Source: Planctomyces sp.
Lineage (GTDB): Bacteria; Planctomycetota; Planctomycetia; Planctomycetales; Planctomycetaceae
Assembly (NCBI GenBank): GCA_016795105.1
Contig: JAEUIH010000026.1
Span: 25,492-89,491, forward strand
Direction of reading: 5' to 3'
DNA: 64,000 nucleotides
Part shown: positions 54,148 through 63,000 of the stretch, in pieces
How the letters are laid out: the number at the start of each line of letters is the position of its first letter
Numbering within the stretch: position 1 is the first letter of the stretch
Notes under the pieces: model-generated
The model's database searches: none
Told to the model about the DNA's origin: nothing
The model's input: only the letters and a program-made list of their open reading frames with translations
Made by a program: the position numbers and the translations under genes

Positions 54148-55512
54148 TCAGGGTTGAAGCGGAACGTTACTGATTCCCTGAGAACCCGCCGGAAAGACGT
54201 TGTCGCTGAAAAAAAGATTCGTGGGCGAGCCCGGTCCGGCCTCAATAATCACCGAGTATGCAAATGTGGCTGGTGCAGTGTCATCGATCAGGTTCTGTGA
54301 AACGATGACATTGGAAAGAGCGGGGTCATCTACTTTCTGGCCTCGATCGAATCTCAATGGGGCTCGTTCTGTTCCCCAGATCCACGCTGCGTCGCCAGTG
54401 CCAAAGCCTGAAATTATATTGCTGCTGATGATCGATCCTCCGTCAGAGTTAGACGTTTCAGAAGAGACCCCTGGCATCAGACCGACAGCCCATAGACTGT
54501 TGCGAGAAAACTGGTTTCCGCTGATCAGGATATTTCGAGAGCCATGCATGGCCTTCATACCGATGAACGAATTGGAAATGATGTTGCCCGTAACAATCGT
54601 CTGGTCGCAGTGCAGATCGATTCCCTGAGCAGCATTTGTGATTTGGTTGTTTACAATGCGATTCTGTCTGCTGACATCCGGCGAAGTGATGATGATTCCT
54701 GAACCCTGTTGCCAGTTCTCGGTGTACCCGGCGTCCCAAAGCTGCTGACTGACAATGGCTCCCTTCTGCGGGTTCCGGTGTACAAATTCACCCAGTCGAT
54801 GTTTTTGCTGAAGCTCGCGGGTCGGGACAAAGTTTCGCTCAATGATCGAACAGCCATCGATCAGGATTCTTTGGCTGGACACAACGCTGATCCCGGTTCC
54901 GTCAGTACAGTTGAATGCATATCCCCAATCAGGGTTTGCAGTCCGATCATCAACACTGACTCGCATGTAATTCTCAATCAGACAGTCTCGAATACTTGCA
55001 CCATCACATTCTCGAAGTGCAACGGCGGCGGAGTGCGTTCGGTTGTTAATGACCTTCACTCTCAGGCAATATAAGTCGGCCGATTTGATAGCGAGAATTC
55101 CTTCGTTGTGTGTTTCGCAGCTTTGTTCGGGACGGGTCAATGTGAGATCCCGGATGAGAACCCGCTTCGCTCCTTCAATTTCAATGATGGGCTGATCGAA
55201 TTGTGTCTGAACAATTCGTCCAGGCCCTTCAAGCCCGGACTCATTGTGATAGATCCGGATCTTCTCACTGATCAGGTGGTCTCCGGATGGTACATGGAGG
55301 ACTCGCCCTGGATTCGCATCCAGTGCTGCCTGGATCGTCGGATAGTCAGCAATGCTGAGTCTTTCCGTTGCGGTGATATCCGGCGCGGTGATATCCGGTG
55401 CAGTGGCAGCAATTCCGGCATTTGGCGGAACTGACCAGAGTGAGGAAGTTTCGCAGGCAGCCGACGTCAGAACCAAAGCGGCGACGAGGATTCCGAAAAC
55501 AAATGAGCCCAT
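54148..55512 (-). CDS. Right-handed beta-helix lipoprotein
   Basis: The 454-residue protein has a lipobox ending at C20 (VLTSAAC). A pectate-lyase-like N-cap (YPTIQAALDANPGRVLHVPS) follows, then parallel beta-helix rungs with regular N-x-I/I-x-N spacing (NRIVNNQITNAAQGIDLHC and TIVTGNIISNSFIGMKAM). The duplicated short repeat APDITAPDI lies in the linker. It is likely a polysaccharide-active or binding protein, but no catalytic residues are identifiable. It starts 3 bp after the PhoD-like gene stop and probably shares its transcript. Confidence 0.85.
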   Translation of the reverse strand: MGSFVFGILVAALVLTSAACETSSLWSVPPNAGIAATAPDITAPDITATERLSIADYPTIQAALDANPGRVLHVPSGDHLISEKIRIYHNESGLEGPGRIVQTQFDQPIIEIEGAKRVLIRDLTLTRPEQSCETHNEGILAIKSADLYCLRVKVINNRTHSAAVALRECDGASIRDCLIENYMRVSVDDRTANPDWGYAFNCTDGTGISVVSSQRILIDGCSIIERNFVPTRELQQKHRLGEFVHRNPQKGAIVSQQLWDAGYTENWQQGSGIIITSPDVSRQNRIVNNQITNAAQGIDLHCDQTIVTGNIISNSFIGMKAMHGSRNILISGNQFSRNSLWAVGLMPGVSSETSNSDGGSIISSNIISGFGTGDAAWIWGTERAPLRFDRGQKVDDPALSNVIVSQNLIDDTAPATFAYSVIIEAGPGSPTNLFFSDNVFPAGSQGISNVPLQP

Positions 55513-55515
55513 AAT

Positions 55516-56859
55516 TTACTTTGCTTTAAGTTCATCCGCAGTCAGTCTGTAGCTGAAGACATGCTCGCCGCGGCCATTGATCAGAACGGCTTCAAGGACT
55601 GGAGGCTGAACCGTCGAGTCGGCATCAAGCCGCAGGAAAATATTTGGCTCGACAGCACTCCGGACAAGATCGGGATTGTAGACATTCAAAGACGGAATCG
55701 TACTCGAATGGACAGGTGAAGCGATCAACTGAACCATGTTGTAGCCGACTGTTTTCTCAGTCGGATATCGCAGGATGCGGCTGGCATGAATATCGCCCCC
55801 GACGAGAATGACGCCGCTGATTCTGTGAGTTCCGATGAATCTTTGAATCGCTGTCAGCTCATGTCTGTATGTTCCCCAGTCATCTGATTCACTGTTCTCT
55901 TTATCGTCCCAGATGACACCGCAAGCAAGAAGCTTAAATGGTGCGGTCGATTTCAGCAGTCCTTCGCTCAGCCATTTCCATTGTGCGGCACCGAGCATCG
56001 TTGGTTTGTGTGAGGCTGCAAAAGAGGGTTCGGTCATCGAATACCAGCGAGTGTCCAGCAGGAATACTTCAATCGGTCCCTGTCGAAAGCTGGTGTAAAT
56101 TCCGCCAGTGCCGTCTCCATACTCTTTTTGAGGTCTGTATCTTGAATACACGAGTCTCGAATTCTCTTTTCCCTCAGCCAGCCCTGATGAATCGTTGCCC
56201 GCGAAATCATGGTCATCCCAGGTCCACCAGCAGGGCCGGGAGGAAAGTAACTGCTGGTATTCAGCAACCGCCGCAAATTCCTGATGGCGGCGGGTCTGTT
56301 CGGTCAGTTCTGTGCTGTCGATATAAGGAGTATCTCCGATCAGTACGACACCATCGACAGATTCGGCGGCCATCCGCTGCCACACCAGTCTGCTGCCAGC
56401 GTCTTCGCGAGCACATGAACTGATCGCAAGACGAACTTTGCAGACAACATCCGAAGGCAATGGCACAGTGAACACCTGACTGTCGTGGTCGGCGATGGGC
56501 TCTTGCTGTTGCAGGATTCGATAGCGATAACGTTGTCCTGGCTTTAGTGTTGTAATTCGCCATTGAATACAGAAATCGTTCTCAGGAAGGGCAATACCGT
56601 CGATTTTCGTCTGTTTTTGATCATCGGAGTTTTCTTCCGGGATAACCTCCAGTGTCAAAGTGGCTTCTTTTGTGGCACGCATCCAGATGATTGTCAATTC
56701 GGAGTCGGAGTGTCCTATGATGGGACCGAGGAACGGTGTTTCTCGTTGTTCTTCAGATGCTCTTGCGCCTGGAAGCAGGCTTGCAGCAACTCCGCCGGCA
56801 ATAGCCATAAACGCTCTGCGGCTGCTCTGGACCGTTGAGGGCTGTTCAGGTGTTTTCAT
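55516..56859 (-). CDS. PhoD-like metallophosphatase, Tat-exported
   Basis: The 447-residue protein has a Tat signal (SSRRAFMAIAGGVAASLLPG). A fibronectin-like N-terminal domain follows, with ITTLKPGQRYRYRI. The phosphatase domain holds the metal ligands in AISSCARED, GVVLIGDTPYID, WTWDDHDFAGND, LLDTRWYS and VGGDIHASRI. It is a phosphodiesterase or monoesterase, probably helping phosphate scavenging. It is followed 3 bp later by the beta-helix gene. Confidence 0.9.
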   Translation of the reverse strand: MKTPEQPSTVQSSRRAFMAIAGGVAASLLPGARASEEQRETPFLGPIIGHSDSELTIIWMRATKEATLTLEVIPEENSDDQKQTKIDGIALPENDFCIQWRITTLKPGQRYRYRILQQQEPIADHDSQVFTVPLPSDVVCKVRLAISSCAREDAGSRLVWQRMAAESVDGVVLIGDTPYIDSTELTEQTRRHQEFAAVAEYQQLLSSRPCWWTWDDHDFAGNDSSGLAEGKENSRLVYSRYRPQKEYGDGTGGIYTSFRQGPIEVFLLDTRWYSMTEPSFAASHKPTMLGAAQWKWLSEGLLKSTAPFKLLACGVIWDDKENSESDDWGTYRHELTAIQRFIGTHRISGVILVGGDIHASRILRYPTEKTVGYNMVQLIASPVHSSTIPSLNVYNPDLVRSAVEPNIFLRLDADSTVQPPVLEAVLINGRGEHVFSYRLTADELKAK

Positions 56860-56929
56860 CTGCGGCTCTCTGGCGTACAGGTCATTCTGGTGTGCGGGAA
56901 ATTCCGGAACGATGGACCATATTCCATCT

Positions 56930-56957
56930 CACACCGCCAGATTCTAATGGCGGTGTG
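56930..56957. repeat. Small hairpin upstream of the PhoD-like gene
   Basis: CACACCGCC (56930-56938) pairs with GGCGGTGTG (56949-56957) around a 10-base loop. No T-run is present. Confidence 0.4.
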
Positions 56958-56974
56958 CCATGTTGCACAAATCA

Positions 56975-57007
56975 GCGAGAGACCTGAGAGGATGTCAGGA
57001 CTCTCGC
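56975..57007 (-). terminator. Candidate terminator of the giant repeat-protein gene
   Basis: An imperfect stem (GCGAGAG with CTCTCGC, one mismatch, then CCTGA with TCAGG) surrounds a 7-base loop, 48 bases after the stop codon at 57055. The following bases are only moderately T-rich. Confidence 0.4.
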
Positions 57008-57054
57008 TGAGCGATTGAGGTTATTCAAACCAGAGAGTGGAAGTTGTCGACTGT

Positions 57055-60000
57055 TCAGATTTGTTGAGCCTGCGTGTCTGCAACTGGCGGTATGAGAAGT
57101 TCTCCCACGATGAATTCAATCAGGCTGTCTACGTCAACATCGGTAGTCGGGCTGATCGCAACGGGCACATGTGGTGCATGAGCTTCATATTCGTGATGTA
57201 CTGAGTCAACTCGAACATGAGGAGCACGATCCGTTTCCACGCCTGAAGAAGATCGGATTTCGCTGAGGATCTCCGACAGAGCAGACGCGAGGAGTTCTTC
57301 AGTGAGATCTTGATCACGCTCACCAGGAATCGGAGTGAGTGCAGCGACGCTGAATGTCAGACCGGTACTCCATGGCCCGTTTTCGCCGCTGGTGCTGATG
57401 GCTCGAATCCAAATTCGATAGCTGCCACCAGAGACCAGCGTGAATGGCACCGTATAGGACGTTCCGGTCAGATTATATTCGTGTAGAACGTCTGCCTGCG
57501 GGATATCCACTCGGTTGATCTGGAGTTCATAGCGAGCTGCTCCACCCACCGCCAGCCAGTTGAACGTTGGCGTCTGACTGTACGAGCTGGATGGATTTGA
57601 GAATCTCGCGGCACCACCCACATGGAAGTCAATCGCCGATGACCAGTTTGCGGCGACGCCATTTGTTCCGATCGCCTGCACCCACCAGCGGTAGTTTCCG
57701 GTTTGCAGATCCGCAGGAGCCGTCCATGATGTGGAAACGATGTTCTGCACATTATGGATGGTGAGCCCGTTCGTCATATTTCGGACAGTGATTGAATATG
57801 AGACTGCTCCTGCGACCGGTGTCCATGCAAATAGTGGTGTGCGATCGAACGTCGAAGCCAGCGGTTCAACTGCTGTCGGCGCTGTGGCGACCCGGAAGTC
57901 AGCTGCAATACTCCAGTTTGCCGCCCTTCCGCTCGCGTCAATTCCCCGAACCCAGATTCGATATCCCGACAATGGGAGGTCGAAGGATGGTGTCCAGTTC
58001 GCAGTTGTCACGTTCTGATTGCGGACGACCTCACTCTGACCAGTCGTCGTATTGTTTAACCAAACATCGTATTTTACAGCACCAGCCAGAGGTGTCCAGG
58101 AGATGACGGGCCTTGAAGAAGGCTGAACACTGGCCGGGGTCTGAATCGTCACCGCGGTCATTATCTGGAATCGATAGGCATTTGACCATCGTCCCTTGAT
58201 GCCATCGGATCGGAAACTGCGAACCCAGACGTCATAGACTCCGATTCCGAGGTCGGCAGCAGGTGTAAAGCTGTTGGTCAACGTAGACGTCGAGACTACC
58301 GGATTCTGCTGTGTGGATACATTCGTGATCCAGACGTCATATCCCGATGCTGCAGGATCAGCGTTCCATGAAATGACTGGTCGCTGTTGTGTTGTCGACG
58401 CTGTCGGGCTGCTGATGACGGGGATTGTCAGATCATTGTCGGTGTTCGTAACAGTGAGTGTTGTCGACGGAACTGCAGAATATGCGGCAGCGGACAATCC
58501 CGTGTTCACAGAAATCGTGACATTGACAGATCGATTTCCATCGATGATCGCGTCGTCCACACCGGTGACTGTGAAGGCCTGAGGGATAAACCAGTTGAGT
58601 GGCGTAAACGTCAGTGTTGATGGGCTCACTGTTGCTTCACCGGTATTCAGCGAGACAACATTGAGTACAACGTTCTGGAGTGGGGGCGACGTCAGGGCAA
58701 CATGAGCTGCTCTTGAAGTCCGGTATTCACTGACTGTGATTCCCGTTGTTTCAACAAGTCGTATGCCGGCTGCGGAGATCGTTTCGAAACCACCAAGGGT
58801 GTCAATGCCCTGGTAGAGATTCCCCGGGACGGGGTCTCTGTCAACGGCCTGCCACAACTGGGCCTGCCATGTATCTCCGTCTTCAAAGGTAACAATTCCG
58901 AGTTCTGCGTGGAACGCGTTCGACACCGGGTCAGTGTCGGAATCGAAGCCCGAAGAAAATGCGAGGTCTCGCAGGAACTGCGTGAGAATCGGAGAAGGAT
59001 CTCTCAGCACCGTTGGATTCGCCACCGCCGGATGCTCAAGGGTTGGGACAACCGGAACTACATAGGTATTGAATCTCTTGACCCAGTCAATCAACCGTTC
59101 AGCACCAGTGTTGGCAATCATTACATCGAAACCGCCTCCACCGAATGCAAAGTCGGCATCGGCATACAGCGGGGCATCCGGTGCATTGTTCAGACCCGAG
59201 TTGGTTTCGAGATTGTCGTCTGCATTGAGAAGGTCATCACCCATTCCTCCGAACATTCGGTCGGCCAGAGTACCACCGACCAGCCAGTCGTTGCCTTCAT
59301 CGCCAAAGATGCTGTCGATACCGTCAGAGATCTTTGCTCCATTCGATGCTGAGGCCTCAAAATTCAACAGGAAGTTACTGATTTTTGAAAGCGGATCAAC
59401 AGGATTGTACGCGGCAAACATTCGGGTTGTCGGATTGTAGTTCAGCAGTGAGCTCTCTGGCAGCGGAGTTTTTATATACCAGGCTGCGGTCGCTTCAGCA
59501 CCACTCAGAGCATCATCGCCAGCCCCGCCGTGAATAAAGTCGTCACCAAGACCACCGTATACGACGTCATGGCCTCCTGTCTGATAACTGGCAAGGTCCA
59601 CGGACTTCTTCAGGCGACCCTGAACGTTGACAACCGCACCAATCAGTGTCGCAGGAAGCGTAATCGTTGCCTGCGTGGAAGTGGTGGTGATTCCATTCAG
59701 AGGTTCCGTCAAGCCGTTTCGGCTGGTGAAGATTCTTCCATCATCGCCCAGTATGCCGTCTTCCCCGGACCCGCCAAACAGGCGGTCGTTGCCGGCTCCA
59801 CCGATCAGGTTGTCGTCCTGGCCATCTCCAAAGATGACGTCATTTCCTGCCATGCCGTGTATGATGTCGTCACCCGATTCGCCGTAAATCACATCGTTCA
59901 GTTCGCTGACATTGGGTCCACCAAAGGCGTATTCGAGGTACTGCGTTGTACGAGGGATGATTGGCAATGAACCATAAGTGTCGTACAGGTATCGGATGTA

Positions 60001-63000
60001 CCCGGTCCCGGCCGTGCCGTTGATACCAACAAGACGAAGAATGTTGCCGTTGTCGCCAAGAATCACATCCGCGTCCCGGGAGTGTCCATTCAGGGACTCG
60101 TCTCCAGAGTGATTTCGGGAAGTCTGAGTGCCGGAGCCGCCATAGATAATGTCCTGTCCGTCAGGTCGGTGACCAGCGGATGTTGTGCCGAAGAGGTTCG
60201 AGCTTCCTCCAATCAGATCATCCTGTCCAAGGTTGCCCAGAATGATATCGTTACCACCACCGCCTTCGACATAGTCGTCGCCGTCGGTCCCGATGCCGTC
60301 AATGTCGTCAGTCGAAATCTGCGTGAGCACGATGTCATGCGTCAGCATCCCGGCGGTATTCAGTACAGAGCCGTCACCCTGAACTGCATCGTTCCCCAGT
60401 TGACCAAAGATCACGTCGTCTCCGGAGCCTCCCGCAATCTGATCATTTCCAAAGAAGACTGCCAGGGTTGTGGACAGATGGTTCAGGAGCGTTACGGTTC
60501 GTTTTTGTCGACCTGCCGGATCGACCTGTGGTTCTGGAAGCACAGCTCCATTGCCGTCAACTCCAAGGATCTCCGAACCGGACAGCAGTCGCCATCTTAC
60601 ATCCGTCTGGCGTGGCTCTCTCAGAATGGATGCGTTGTCCCCTGTGATTACGTCATGACCGGAACCACCGTCGAGAGTATCTGAAGCGTCCGCTCCATCT
60701 GCAACATTGTGGCCGCCGATAATGTCATCGTCTCCGGATTCACCCCGGATTCGGTCTGCACCCTGGCCGCCAATGATGATGTCGTCGCCGGCTCCGCCGC
60801 GAATAAAGTCGTCCGTGTTTGTCCACGAGCTTTGGGTGTCAATCGACGTGAATGTGAATGGATCCGTCAGCATCGTGAGTGGGAGCATCGATGGAAGGAT
60901 GTCACCCATGAGCTGACCATGGTCGCCGAAGATCAAGTCACGTCCGGCTCCGGAGACAATCACATCGCTGCCGGATCCCCCAAAGATAAACGCCTCTCCG
61001 TCACCACTGTTGATCGTATCATTGTCGCCCAGAAGCGATGCAGGAGCTGTGATTCTGTCGATGTCCGTCACATCATTGTCGGTCACAACATAGTCGACGG
61101 TTCCAAAGTCTCCAAGGATGATATCTGTGCCGTTTCCGGTCGTAATCTGGTCCTTACCTGAACCACCGATGACTGTGTTGTTTCCGCCGACAATGGTGAT
61201 GTTGTCATCACCGCCTGTGACATCGGGACTTTCTGCACTTCTTAGATTTCCGTTCGGATCAAAGATCAGTACACCACTGTCGCCAAGCACGAAGTCGTTA
61301 CCGATGCCGCTGGTGACTGTGTCATTCCCGCGACCCGCAACGGCGATGTTATTCCCGTTTCCAAGCTGAATCACATCGTTGCCATCCAGCGATGTCTGAA
61401 CGGACGTTATTACGTCTGGATTTGCTGTGTCGTTATCGCGGATCACGTAGTCAATCGAACCGCTGTCGCCCAGCACAACGTCGCGCCCCGTTCCCGTCAG
61501 AATCGTATCGCTGCCTACCCCGCCAATGACGACGTTAATCCCGTCAGAAGCAGAGATCAGGTCGTTGCCACCTGAGTTGCCGGGATTGACGGCGGTTCGC
61601 AGATTTCCTGTAGGGCCAAAGGTCAGCACTCCACTGTCACCAATGATGAAGTCTCGCCCGATTCCAGCTGAAATCGTATCGTTCCCGTTTCCGGCAATCA
61701 CTATGTTATCACCGGCACCAACTGCAATCGTGTCTGCTCCGTCCAGTTCAGCTGCGTCAGATGTGATGACGTCAGGGTGCAGTTCGTTATTGTCTCGAAT
61801 GACATAGTCAACGGTTCCGCTGTCTCCGAGTACAATGTCCCGTCCAGCTCCAGTGGTGACTGAGTCAGAGCCAACTCCGGCAAGGACGACGTTGTTGCCG
61901 CCAGTGATGTTAATCGTGTCATTTCCGCCTGTGGTCCCTGGATTCACTGCCGTGCGGAGATTGCCAGTCGTACCAAAGTTCAGAGTACCGCTGTCACCAA
62001 TGATAAAGTCATTTCCGACCCCGCTGGTGATGGAGTCATCTCCGTTTCCGGCAATGACAATATTGTCCCCATCACCCACAATGATTGTGTCCTGTGCATC
62101 ACCGGCCACGGCAGAGGAAGTGACGACATCCGGATAGGTTTCGTTGTTGTCTGTGATGACATAGTCAACAGACCCACTGTCTCCCAGCACAATGTCTCGT
62201 CCGCTGCCCGTGGTGACGTGGTCCTGACCAATTCCAGCGATTACGACATTGGTTCCGTTCCCTGCGACGATGGTGTCATTGCCGCCACTGGTACCTGGAT
62301 TAGTGGCGTTTCGGAGATTTCCCGTGGTGCCAAAGTTCAGAGTACCACTGTCACCGATGATAAAGTCATTTCCGATTCCGCTGGTGATGGAGTCATTTCC
62401 GTTTCCGGCTATGACAATATTGTCTCCATCGCCCACGATGATTGTGTCCTGGGCATCACCGGCCACGGCAGTGGAAGTGACGACATCCGGGTGGTTTTCG
62501 TTGTTGTCGTTGATGACATAGTCAACAGACCCACTGTCTCCCAGCACAATGTCGCGTCCGCTGCCCGTGGTGACGTGGTCCTGACCAATTCCAGCGATTA
62601 CAACATTGGTGCCGTTCCCCGCGACGATGGTGTCGTTACCACCACTGGTGCCTGGGTTTGAGGCAGTTCGGAGTCCTCCCGAGGTGCCAAATGTGAGCGA
62701 GCCACTGTCGCCAATGATGAAGTCCTTACCGTTTCCACTGGTAACGACGTCATTTCCGTTTCCGGCAACGATAATGTTGTCTCCGTCACCTGACGTGATC
62801 TGGTCATCTCCTCCCGTGGTCTCTGCCGAAGTGATTCGATCAATGAACGTTGGATCACTGTCATCAATTGTGTAGTCAATACTACCTTCGTCGCCCAGGA
62901 TTACGTCGCCGCCGGAGCCTGTAGCGATCTCGTCATTGCCGCCGCCACCAATCACAATGTTGTTTCCACCCGCAATTGTGATCTGATCCGCTTTGCCAGT